Position numbers and translations under genes: made by a program | DNA from: an uncultured Bacteroidales bacterium | GTDB taxonomy: Bacteria; Bacteroidota; Bacteroidia; Bacteroidales; F082 | Reading direction: 5' to 3' | Assembly (NCBI GenBank): GCA_947166105.1 | Contig: CAMVCZ010000009.1 | Coordinates: forward strand, 1-64,000 | DNA: 64,000 bases | Shown: piece after piece, positions 1 through 7,035 of the stretch | Position numbering within the stretch: position 1 is the stretch's first letter | Layout: every line of letters begins with the position of its first letter | The notes under the pieces: model-generated | What the model was told of the DNA's origin: nothing | The model's input: the letters and a program-made list of their open reading frames with translations, nothing else | The model's database searches: none

Positions 1-61
1 AGTCCTTGCCCATCCCCACAAACTGGGCTCCTTGACCGGGGAAAACGTATGCTTTAATCAT
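1..61 (-). CDS. fabD: Malonyl-CoA:ACP transacylase, N-terminal fragment
   Basis: The reverse strand from base 61 reads ATG followed by about 20 codons, beginning MIKAYVFPGQGAQFVGMGKD, before the window edge. The PGQGAQ block near the N-terminus is the family signature of FabD, which moves malonyl groups from CoA to acyl carrier protein in fatty acid synthesis in the cytoplasm. Only the first 20 residues are present, so the catalytic Ser and His cannot be checked. It lies 40 bp downstream of folE on the same strand. Confidence 0.85.
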   Translation of the reverse strand, partial: MIKAYVFPGQGAQFVGMGKD

Positions 62-100
62 ATTTCTATTTGAGATTTAATTTTCAACAATTTACAACTT

Positions 101-724
101 TCAACTTAGTTTTGTTCCTATCAATTGGAAGAACTCCTCGCGTGTGGATTCGCGCTCGAAAGCTCCAATGAAGTCGCTCGTCGTGGTCACCGCGCTTTGC
201 TTTTGCACGCCGCGCATCGACATGCACAAATGCCGCGCCTCGATAACGACCGCCACACCCAACGGATGCAAGGCATCGTTGATGGCGTTCTTGATTTGGG
301 TGGTCAGCCGCTCCTGCACCTGAAGGCGGCGCGAATAGGCCTCCACCACGCGGGCAATCTTGCTCAGACCAGTGATATAGCCATTAGGAATATAACCGAC
401 ATGCGCCTTACCAATAAAGGGGATGAGGTGATGCTCGCACAGCGAATACACCTCTATATCCTTGACAATCACCATTTGGCGGTAGTCCTCCTTGAATTTG
501 GCCGACAACAGGATTTCCATCGGGTCCTGTTCATACCCTTGCGTAAGGAATTGCATCGACTTGGCTACGCGCAAAGGCGTTTTCTGAAGGCCCTCGCGCT
601 GGGGGTCTTCGCCCAAAATTTCGAGGATGGCTGCATAGTGCTCCTGAAGTTTGGCCAGCCTTTCCGTGTCATACTGCTCAATGGCTTCGTAGCCGAAATG
701 CTTTTTAAGCCTTTCGTTCATCAT
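101..724 (-). CDS. folE: GTP cyclohydrolase I
   Basis: Converts GTP to 7,8-dihydroneopterin triphosphate, the first step of folate (or pterin/queuosine) synthesis. The zinc-binding CEHH motif ([18 protein letters not shown]) and the second cysteine in the C-terminal [15 protein letters not shown] block, both typical of FolE-I, are present. The longer open frame from 778 is rejected as start: its extra residues overlap the bactofilin coding sequence, and the ATG at 724 (or 721) overlaps the bactofilin TGA in a TGATG junction, giving translational coupling and a 207-residue protein of normal length. It is the last gene of a kinase-sprE-bactofilin-folE run. Confidence 0.93.
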   Translation of the reverse strand: MMNERLKKHFGYEAIEQYDTERLAKLQEHYAAILEILGEDPQREGLQKTPLRVAKSMQFLTQGYEQDPMEILLSAKFKEDYRQMVIVKDIEVYSLCEHHLIPFIGKAHVGYIPNGYITGLSKIARVVEAYSRRLQVQERLTTQIKNAINDALHPLGVAVVIEARHLCMSMRGVQKQSAVTTTSDFIGAFERESTREEFFQLIGTKLS

Positions 725-1092
725 CAGCCAATTTTTTGCTTGGGCATAGCCACTGTAGACTGCTGCCCCATGACACACTTGCCCGTGAATTGGGCACCCA
801 CTTCGATGAGCAGTTGCTTCGTGTTCAGGTCGACTTCCACCTTCGAGGTCGACTTCAAAGCGGTCAGTTCTTCCGTGTTGATGTTGCCTTTCACGACGCC
901 TGAGATTTCGGCTTGTTTGCAGGTCAAGTCGCCTTCGATGATACCAGTTTGTCCAACGGAAATCTTGCCATTCGATTTCACTGAGCCAATCAACCGGCCA
1001 TCGATGCGGATGTCGCCATTCGACTCAATGTCGCCTTTAAAGACGGTGCCGTTACCAATGAGGTTGCGTGCGGATGATTCCATTATAGCCAT
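724..1092 (-). CDS. Bactofilin (polymer-forming cytoskeletal protein)
   Basis: A 122-residue protein made almost wholly of the bactofilin beta-helix: regular glycine-rich rungs ([20 protein letters not shown], then [33 protein letters not shown]) with short polar tails. Bactofilins polymerise without nucleotide and scaffold cell-shape or envelope enzymes at the inner membrane. There is no membrane segment. It starts 4 bp after the sprE stop and overlaps folE by one base, so all three are probably on one message. In Bacteroidota bactofilins often sit beside envelope genes, and the link with the T9SS gene upstream is suggestive only. Confidence 0.9.
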   Translation of the reverse strand: MAIMESSARNLIGNGTVFKGDIESNGDIRIDGRLIGSVKSNGKISVGQTGIIEGDLTCKQAEISGVVKGNINTEELTALKSTSKVEVDLNTKQLLIEVGAQFTGKCVMGQQSTVAMPKQKIG

Positions 1093-1096
1093 AATA

Positions 1097-3772
1097 CTAC
1101 TTGTTTGTTTGATTTAGGAACTGTATGTATTCGTCCAAATCCTTGGACTGATAAAAGACGGGATAATTCTTGATGGAAATAGGTTTGATGGTATATTTTG
1201 AAGCGTCGATGCCGCCAAAGACATAATCGCTGAGGAACATAGAGGTGATGTAGTCGGTGGCCTGTTGCTCGCCGTTGAAGTTGCCGATGGTCACAAGGGT
1301 GCGTGCATCGTCGAGAACGACATCCTTAATCGTGAAGTTTCTCGTGCGGTGTTCCTTCTTGTTGAAGTCGCTGATGCGCACTTTCAACGGCTCCACGCGC
1401 ACGGTCTTGGTGTCGCAGACAATCATCACAAAATACTCTGCATTAGGCTCATAGGTGTAGGGCGAGGCTTTCTTCACTTCAGGTTGGTCGCCAGCCTCCT
1501 TGTTGTCGATTTCGGTCAACACCAAGCCGAGGTCATATTCCACGTTGATGTTTTCCAACACATCGCGGGCGTAGGGCGTAATCGCGCTGTTGGGATAGGT
1601 GCGCACCAAATTGTACAAAGCGAAAGCCATCGTGTCAATGGAAACCATGCGGCCTTGGGCAACGGCATGAAGGAAGGCGAAACGCGGCATGAAGGCCGTG
1701 TCGGTTTCATAAAGTCGCATGGCACGCTCGCAGTTCATCTTCACGCGGTAGAATTGCCCCTGCTCGAAGGCTTCGTAAGTCTTGGAATAGAAATCGGAGG
1801 CCTCGCGCTCTTGGGCTTGCAGTTTCTCGAAATAGCTCGGGTCGTTGATGAACTCGGCGTAACTCGAAGTGGGATATTTGTCGAAAATCTTGCCTTTGTA
1901 AACCAGCGACTGTTCCTCGTGGTTGAGGTCTTTGTGCATCTTGTAGAGCGCGTACCAAGTGGGCTGTTCTTTCTCGTTGCCCGGATAGCGGGTGTCCAGT
2001 TTCTCGTAGGATTCGATGGAGCGCGGCAGGTCGTTGAGTCGGTCCATATAAAGGAATCCCAAATGATACAGCCCGTCGGCGATGAGCGAGTCGCATACCT
2101 CTTTTTGCTCCATCGTGAAAGGCAGGTCTTGCAGGTAATAGCCTCGGTCGTGGGTGGTGTAGGTGGCGTTCAGCGAGTCTTGTTTGGCTTTGGCGTTCTT
2201 TTCTGCGGTTATGCCTTCGTCGTCCTCCTCGCCCGACAAGGCTGCCGCCATGCTGCGCTTGTCGCTGATGCGCCAGTTGTCCTCATTCTTTCTCATGCCC
2301 CATTTGCGGGTGAACTCGGTGACACCTTTGGAAACAGAAGTCGGATTATAGAAATACCATGATGAAGTGACGTTGCTTGTCGGCTCGGAGGTGGGTTTTT
2401 CTTCTCCACCGCCCACGGCTGAACCCATCAGTGCCAATTGTTCTTCGTATTCGCGCTGGGCTTTTTCCATTTCCTCTTGCTCAATGACTTGGGCGATAAT
2501 CCTGTCGATGAGGATGTTGCGACTGACGGAATCCATAGCGGCCACACGAAGCAAACTGTCTTGGTCGCGGACAACGCTGGCATACATCACTAATTCGTTG
2601 AGCGTTTGTGAAATGTTCATAATGCTGTCGTAGCCTTCTTGTTCGCGGTTCATGCTCGTTACAGCGGTGTCGTAATAAGCCTGCGCCAATTCGTATTCGT
2701 TGCGGTCGAAGAGCATGGTGGCCACCTTCAGCGACGACTGCGCCCTTTGGATTTGGTTGTCCTTGTAGGCCTCCACCGACTTGCGCAAATAGTTGATAGC
2801 CTTGTTTTCGTCGCCTTCGCGGAGGGCTAATTCAGCCATAGCGTAATAGATACGGTCGCGATAGTCTTCGTTGTTCGGGTCGCGGAGCATCTTGCGCATC
2901 ATCTTGTAGAGGGCCTCGGCATTGTCGGCGGTGCCCACCTTGGCGATGTTCATTCTTGATTCAAAGACCATCTCATATTCAGGATTGCGCTTGATGACCT
3001 TCTTGAATTGCGCCGTGGCACGTTCCGAGTCGCCTTGGTGCATGTAAATCTGCCCCATGATGAACATGGCGCGGGTGCGCAGGTCGCGGTCTTTGTTGAG
3101 CAAAATGCCGTTTTTCAGGAAAGGGATGGCCTTGTTGTAGTCCTTCACGGCAATATAGTAGTCGGCGATGGTGAAGTCCATGTTGCGCATCAGTTCCTTG
3201 GGGAGTTTGCTTAGTCCCGACGTTCTCGCCTGCAACTGCTCAATCATGGCCACGGCCTTGGGATATTCCTCGGTTTGGATGTAGGTCTTGATGAGCCACA
3301 TGTTGGCGACGTAAGCGATGTCGTTGTAGCTGTATTCGGTGGCCACAAAGTCGAAAGTGCGCTTGGCCGGGATGTAGTCGTGCTTGTAGAAATGCGCCTT
3401 GCCCATCACGAGATAGGCATCGTCAATCCAGCGCACACGCTCGCGGCTGCCGAATTTCATCGAGTGCTTTTGCACGCAAATGGAGGTTTTTTCCAAGGCG
3501 CGGTCCATGGTGGCGTTCAAGCTCATGCCATTTTGTTGGGTGCCGTAGTTGTAGACGCGCAGCACCTTCAAATAGTCGTCCTTCACCGAGGTACGGAGTT
3601 GCTTGTCGCCATCCTTGAGGCTCGCTTCCCCGTTGAAATAGACATTGTAGTGGCTGGTCAGGTTGTGGAACATGCGGCGGGTAAGCGTGTTTTTCTTGGT
3701 GGAGCAGCCGCTCAACAGCAGCAGCCCCATCACGCAGCCCATCATCACGATTATGTTGGTTTTTCTTTGCAC
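1097..3772 (-). CDS. sprE: T9SS/gliding TPR lipoprotein SprE/PorW
   Basis: An 891-residue outer-membrane-type lipoprotein. The N-terminus is a signal peptide ending in the lipobox LLLSGCS, followed by the family-typical TRRMFHNLTSHYNVYFNGEASLKDG. Multiple tetratricopeptide-like helical pairs run through about residues 100-400 and again around 560-760. A low-complexity acidic linker lies near residues 440-540. In Flavobacterium SprE and Porphyromonas PorW this protein is needed for T9SS function and links the secretion pore to the trans-envelope PorKLMN motor. Here it lies 42 bp downstream of a membrane pseudokinase and 4 bp upstream of a bactofilin. Confidence 0.88.
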   Translation of the reverse strand: MQRKTNIIVMMGCVMGLLLLSGCSTKKNTLTRRMFHNLTSHYNVYFNGEASLKDGDKQLRTSVKDDYLKVLRVYNYGTQQNGMSLNATMDRALEKTSICVQKHSMKFGSRERVRWIDDAYLVMGKAHFYKHDYIPAKRTFDFVATEYSYNDIAYVANMWLIKTYIQTEEYPKAVAMIEQLQARTSGLSKLPKELMRNMDFTIADYYIAVKDYNKAIPFLKNGILLNKDRDLRTRAMFIMGQIYMHQGDSERATAQFKKVIKRNPEYEMVFESRMNIAKVGTADNAEALYKMMRKMLRDPNNEDYRDRIYYAMAELALREGDENKAINYLRKSVEAYKDNQIQRAQSSLKVATMLFDRNEYELAQAYYDTAVTSMNREQEGYDSIMNISQTLNELVMYASVVRDQDSLLRVAAMDSVSRNILIDRIIAQVIEQEEMEKAQREYEEQLALMGSAVGGGEEKPTSEPTSNVTSSWYFYNPTSVSKGVTEFTRKWGMRKNEDNWRISDKRSMAAALSGEEDDEGITAEKNAKAKQDSLNATYTTHDRGYYLQDLPFTMEQKEVCDSLIADGLYHLGFLYMDRLNDLPRSIESYEKLDTRYPGNEKEQPTWYALYKMHKDLNHEEQSLVYKGKIFDKYPTSSYAEFINDPSYFEKLQAQEREASDFYSKTYEAFEQGQFYRVKMNCERAMRLYETDTAFMPRFAFLHAVAQGRMVSIDTMAFALYNLVRTYPNSAITPYARDVLENINVEYDLGLVLTEIDNKEAGDQPEVKKASPYTYEPNAEYFVMIVCDTKTVRVEPLKVRISDFNKKEHRTRNFTIKDVVLDDARTLVTIGNFNGEQQATDYITSMFLSDYVFGGIDASKYTIKPISIKNYPVFYQSKDLDEYIQFLNQTNK

Positions 3773-3814
3773 TTCGTTGTAGGTTTATTCTTCAATAACT
3801 CCGTTTCGTCGAAA

Positions 3815-5011
3815 TTATTTCGTCAGTTCGTACCATTTGCCTGCCTCGATGAGGAGTTGGTCGTCAGTAGGATCCACGAGAGCCGAGCGCATTTTCACGG
3901 CAAGGCTGTCGTTGGTCGACTTGAACTCGCTGAGCAACAGTTGCTCGAAGTCGGCCTCGCGGCTTCTCTCTATGCCAACGCGCTGGCGTTCCATGACTTG
4001 CAACGCCTTGGCCTTGTATTCGTCGATGGCAAGATAAGGCATCAAGCCTTCCACCAAACGCAAACTGTCTTCCGACCAGTCCACCGCAATGGGTTCGTTG
4101 ATCGACTGCATGGCATATTTCTCGCAAAGCTCGGGCAACTCGCCTTGGATTTTCTCTAATTCGCGGTTGAACTCAACGACACGCCTCTCTGCCCTTTCCT
4201 TCTCCACATTGGCCCTGATTTTCGGCACATAGATGATGGCCAAAGCCGCAACGATGGCCGCCACAACCACCAAAATGATGATTTTCACGAAGGAATGACC
4301 TTTCGAAATAGCCGAGCGCACATCACTTATAGTGTCGAAACGCTGTTCTTTCGAGAATTGCGTGCAGTGCGTGGCAGCGGCATGGAATTGCTTGGAAATG
4401 TTGCGCTCGCCGATGAATTCCATGATTTTGCCGATGGAATAGATGTCGGCCCGCGAGTCGAAGTCCTCGCCCTTGATGATTTCGGGCGCGACAAACTCCA
4501 TCTCCTTGATGAGCAGTTCGCGGTCGGCATCTTGCTTGGTTTCAGGCACACCGATGTCGATGAGTTTCACATGGCCGTCGTTGGCCGACACCATGACATT
4601 CTCAGGATTCAAATTGCAGTGTACCAATCCGTTGCGATGCAGGAAATTCAAGCCGTCGCACACCTCGGTCAGGATGCTTTTCACCTGCTTTTCGGAGAGC
4701 GTACCCACGCGCACATGCTCCGCCAGCGACTTCCCGTCGACATATTCAAAAACGATGCATTCGCCCAAGCCTTCAATGTTGGTGAAATCGAGGGCCTTGC
4801 GGATGTATTTGTTGTCGAGCATGGAGGTGGTTTCATACTCCTGACGCAGCGAGGCCTTGCAAGCGGCATCGTTGGCACACTCTGCCTTCAGTGCCTTGAC
4901 AATGACCTTCTTGCCGTGGTTGTTTGCCGTAAAAATCCTGCTGTTGCCATAGCGCGAGGCATAAAGCGGGCGCAGGTCGGCATATTCGTTTGAGTTGATG
5001 TTTTCAGACAT
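3815..5011 (-). CDS. Membrane-anchored Ser/Thr kinase-like protein, probable pseudokinase
   Basis: A 398-residue protein with an N-terminal protein-kinase fold (about residues 10-245), one transmembrane helix (about 248-270, KIIILVVVAAIVAALAIIYV) and a charged, partly coiled-coil C-terminus predicted outside the cytoplasm. Visible kinase motifs are the beta-3 lysine (VIVKALK), an alpha-C Glu (QEYETT), DIG in place of DFG, and APE. The HRD catalytic loop reads HCNLNPEN at residue 131, so both the catalytic Asp and the following Lys are Asn, and no glycine-rich loop is evident. It is therefore probably a binding or sensing pseudokinase. It is the first gene of the operon with sprE. A TATATTTG box lies 20 bp upstream of the ATG. 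Confidence 0.85.
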   Translation of the reverse strand: MSENINSNEYADLRPLYASRYGNSRIFTANNHGKKVIVKALKAECANDAACKASLRQEYETTSMLDNKYIRKALDFTNIEGLGECIVFEYVDGKSLAEHVRVGTLSEKQVKSILTEVCDGLNFLHRNGLVHCNLNPENVMVSANDGHVKLIDIGVPETKQDADRELLIKEMEFVAPEIIKGEDFDSRADIYSIGKIMEFIGERNISKQFHAAATHCTQFSKEQRFDTISDVRSAISKGHSFVKIIILVVVAAIVAALAIIYVPKIRANVEKERAERRVVEFNRELEKIQGELPELCEKYAMQSINEPIAVDWSEDSLRLVEGLMPYLAIDEYKAKALQVMERQRVGIERSREADFEQLLLSEFKSTNDSLAVKMRSALVDPTDDQLLIEAGKWYELTK

Positions 5012-5030
5012 TCTTCATTATATTTGGGCG

Positions 5031-5038
5031 CAAATATA
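5031..5038 (-). promoter_or_regulatory. -7 box (TATATTTG) for pseudokinase-sprE operon
   Basis: Reverse strand reads TATATTTG, matching the Bacteroidota TAnnTTTG -7 consensus, 19 bp ahead of the ATG at 5011. No clear -33 TTTG was found at the usual 19-21 bp distance. Confidence 0.5.
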
Positions 5039-5106
5039 GTTCATTTTTCCGAACCTACTGCAAAAGTGGCCGGGAAAAAGATTTTTTGATGAAAAAGCCT
5101 GATAAA

Positions 5107-5361
5107 TCACTCCGTTTCGTGGAGCGATTTCGTCAGCGGAATGTCGTCGTTGATGAGATACACCTCGGCCCCTGAGCCTGTCGAAGGGCCGAACCGCTTC
5201 AGATTCCTGTAAACCGTCTTGATTTCAGAACGAGATTTCTCACATTGCACCGCATCGTAGCCGTTGATTTCGCGGAAGCCGAAGAGCATGGGCATCAAGG
5301 TGTTGCAGCCCGTGAAGGTCAGCAGAAGCCCAAACAACAAAATCCATCTGCATTTTTTCAT
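5107..5361 (-). CDS. Small lipoprotein carrying an in-frame palindromic repeat
   Basis: An 84-residue protein with a lipoprotein signal peptide (LLFGLLLTFTGCN), so probably lipid-anchored. No family recognised. Residues about 58-66 (GPSTGSGAE) are encoded by a dispersed palindrome (5166-5190) that also occurs in two other genes of the window, so this part is likely inserted DNA rather than ancestral protein. It starts 3 bp after the stop of the XRE regulator and probably shares its transcript. Confidence 0.6.
   Translation of the reverse strand: MKKCRWILLFGLLLTFTGCNTLMPMLFGFREINGYDAVQCEKSRSEIKTVYRNLKRFGPSTGSGAEVYLINDDIPLTKSLHETE
5166..5190. repeat. Palindromic repeat, TTCGACARGCTCA family, copy A
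   Basis: On the reverse strand the core TTCGACAGGCTCA is flanked by complementary arms GGCCC and GGGGCC. It lies inside the small lipoprotein gene and is translated in frame as GPSTGSGAE. It shares its core with copies at 17708-17732 and 45301-45324. Confidence 0.75.
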
Positions 5362-5364
5362 GGC

Positions 5365-5577
5365 TCAAGCATTTTCATCTTCCCGATATTCCAAAATATC
5401 CCCCGGCGTGCATTGCAATTCGCGGCAGATGGCATCGAGGGTGCTGAGGCGGATAGCCTTAGCCTTGCCTGTTTTCAATATGGAGAGGTTGGCTTGGGTG
5501 AGGCCTATTCTTTGGGCCAAATCGTTGGAGCGCACCTTGCGCTTGGCCAGCATTACGTCTAAGTTTAGGATAATCAT
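5365..5577 (-). CDS. XRE/Cro-type helix-turn-helix regulator
   Basis: A 70-residue stand-alone Cro/CI-type DNA-binding protein. The helix-turn-helix is at about residues 18-45 (DLAQRIGLTQANLSILKTG), and the C-terminus has the CRELQCTPGDIL ending of the YozG-like small regulators. This family is typically encoded next to DUF2975 membrane proteins, as here: the DUF2975 gene is 159 bp upstream on the same strand with two stable hairpins in the gap. It presumably regulates its own operon; the ligand is unknown. Confidence 0.85.
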   Translation of the reverse strand: MIILNLDVMLAKRKVRSNDLAQRIGLTQANLSILKTGKAKAIRLSTLDAICRELQCTPGDILEYREDENA

Positions 5578-5638
5578 AACGTTTTGTTTTTCATCACAAA
5601 ACCATCAAAACAAGGCAAAACTTCAAATAACTGAAGTG

Positions 5639-5688
5639 GCGGCTGCACAACCGTGCGCCGCTGGAAGCCAGCCGGTTGGCAGGCTTCC
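5639..5688. repeat. Doublet of GC-rich hairpins (REP-like)
   Basis: Two adjacent stem-loops. The first (5639-5661) pairs GCGGC-GCAC with GTGC-GCCGC around an AACC loop with one bulged T. The second (5663-5688) pairs GGAAGCC and GCC with GGC and GGCTTCC around a GGTT loop with a single A/A mismatch. Stem length and 4-nt loops are alike. They lie between the DUF2975 and XRE genes, with no T-run, so an intrinsic terminator is unlikely; an mRNA stabiliser or REP doublet fits better. Confidence 0.6.
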
Positions 5689-5736
5689 CTATACCAAACA
5701 AATGGTTTTGCAAGTTTTGTAGGTTTTGTGACATAA

Positions 5737-6213
5737 TCAGACGGTTAAATTGTTTTCCTCCACCGCATCGGCGGCCACTTTGTACATGAAGGCGAAGAAG
5801 AGCAACAGAAATGGTAAGATGAGATTGCCACCCACAAAACCAAAAACAAATCCATTTTGATGCAACAAGGGTTGGTTAATCCAACATAGCATATAAATAA
5901 AATCTGCCAACGCCAGCCAAAACATCGGTTTGACATTGCTTTTTGGAAATGCGACATGCTCGCGCATCCCTTTGAGTATGTTGAAAACAATCTTAAAGCA
6001 CAAGCCTATCAACGCAACTGTACTGAGTAAGTATAGAGCCAAAAAGACCGCTTTGATCGTGCCATTGCACGACCAGTCCACTTTCTCGGACACACCTCCT
6101 CTACCCGTGAGAAGGCCAATAAACACAAAAGCCTTAAAAACAGCCCAAAGAATGCACAGGACAAGGGCGGCAATACTACACGCATAAATGCTTTTCTTAG
6201 TTTTTTCTGTCAT
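5737..6213 (-). CDS. DUF2975-type four-helix membrane protein
   Basis: A 158-residue integral membrane protein with four hydrophobic helices (about residues 10-35, 52-80, 96-112 and 122-148) and no catalytic motif. Length, helix layout and the neighbouring small XRE regulator match the DUF2975 family, which is of unknown function and usually paired with a YozG-like repressor. A TACTTTTG -7 box lies about 32 bp upstream. Transcription probably continues into the XRE gene through the hairpin doublet. Confidence 0.75.
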   Translation of the reverse strand: MTEKTKKSIYACSIAALVLCILWAVFKAFVFIGLLTGRGGVSEKVDWSCNGTIKAVFLALYLLSTVALIGLCFKIVFNILKGMREHVAFPKSNVKPMFWLALADFIYMLCWINQPLLHQNGFVFGFVGGNLILPFLLLFFAFMYKVAADAVEENNLTV

Positions 6214-6244
6214 AATATTATAGATTTATTGTTGTTCAATGATG

Positions 6245-6252
6245 CAAAAGTA
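6245..6252 (-). promoter_or_regulatory. -7 box (TACTTTTG) for DUF2975-XRE operon
   Basis: Matches TAnnTTTG on the reverse strand, 31 bp ahead of the DUF2975 ATG. Confidence 0.5.
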
Positions 6253-6276
6253 ACAAAAAAAAGTTATCAAAACTAG

Positions 6277-6304
6277 AAGGATGCCAACTTCTGTCAGCAT
6301 CCTT
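6277..6304 (-). terminator. Intrinsic terminator after lipoprotein gene
   Basis: Perfect 8-bp stem AAGGATGC / GCATCCTT with a 12-nt loop, 22 bp past the stop of the upstream lipoprotein gene. On the reverse strand it is followed by a T-rich tract (CTAGTTTTGATAAC then T8). Confidence 0.7.
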
Positions 6305-6326
6305 GTGATTTTGAAAACGAACTGAA

Positions 6327-6920
6327 TTATTTCCTGGTAGAATAATCCACAGCTACTGCGACATATCTTCCCTCGTCTTCATCATAATAGGCCATATAAA
6401 CGCCTTCTTGGATGACGATGGAATCGTTTTGGATTTCAATAGCTGCCCCTATTGCCAAATAGCCATCATCAGTAAAACCGTTCTCCTCCGTAGTTGGGAT
6501 GATGACAAATTTGCCGTCCACAAAATAGCCTCTGGCGTTTGACTGGGAAGAATTTGACTCTTTCTTAATTCCAAAACAAAGTCCATCATATTGACTAATA
6601 CAGTCCGTTGCCGGTGTTGCCCAATGCCAACCGAAAATATAGTTTGGAGATGACGAGTCTTTCTCAGCAAACTCACAATCATTCAGCATCATCTCACACA
6701 CAGCGGTGTAATCCTTGACAGGTTGGTTCTCGAAGAAGGCCTTGCCGTCTTCCCAACTTATGGCCTCAGCCATTTCGGCGAGGGTGTAGTCATTTGGATT
6801 TTGGGGTTGTTGTTCGGTTGTTGTTTCATTTTGTGCTGTTTTTTCCTTGCTGCAGGCAATGATGGCTACAGCGGCCATTGCGAGAGCCGTGGCTCCCATG
6901 ATAAATTTGAATCTGTTCAT
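6327..6920 (-). CDS. Hypothetical lipoprotein
   Basis: About 197 residues from the ATG at 6920 (an alternative ATG at 6941 adds 7 residues). The signal peptide ends in a lipobox, VAIIACSK, followed by a Gln/Thr/Pro-rich linker and a compact domain of about 150 residues with acidic surface and two cysteines. No family recognised. The signal-peptide stretch FKFIMGATALAMAAVA closely resembles the 22-codon open frame at 12134-12202, suggesting a family of related leaders. It lies downstream of the T9SS cargo operon on the same strand. Confidence 0.65.
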   Translation of the reverse strand: MNRFKFIMGATALAMAAVAIIACSKEKTAQNETTTEQQPQNPNDYTLAEMAEAISWEDGKAFFENQPVKDYTAVCEMMLNDCEFAEKDSSSPNYIFGWHWATPATDCISQYDGLCFGIKKESNSSQSNARGYFVDGKFVIIPTTEENGFTDDGYLAIGAAIEIQNDSIVIQEGVYMAYYDEDEGRYVAVAVDYSTRK

Positions 6921-7014
6921 TTTGAGTTTATTCTTAATCATTAGTTTAGTTACTTGTTAGGGAGGCTTTTTCGCTCACATATTTGGCGTTATGACAAAAG
7001 CCCTGAGGCTGGCT

Positions 7015-7035
7015 TAAGCCAACCTCGTTGGCTTA
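7015..7035 (-). terminator. Perfect 9-bp palindrome at end of beta-helix gene
   Basis: TAAGCCAAC / GTTGGCTTA with a 3-nt loop, overlapping the stop codon of the beta-helix gene. No T-run follows on the reverse strand, so termination is uncertain; it could be a 3' stabiliser. Confidence 0.35.

Noticed and set aside
1265..2362. 365-codon plus-strand open frame
   Set aside because: Lies wholly antisense to sprE and has no signal peptide or domain.
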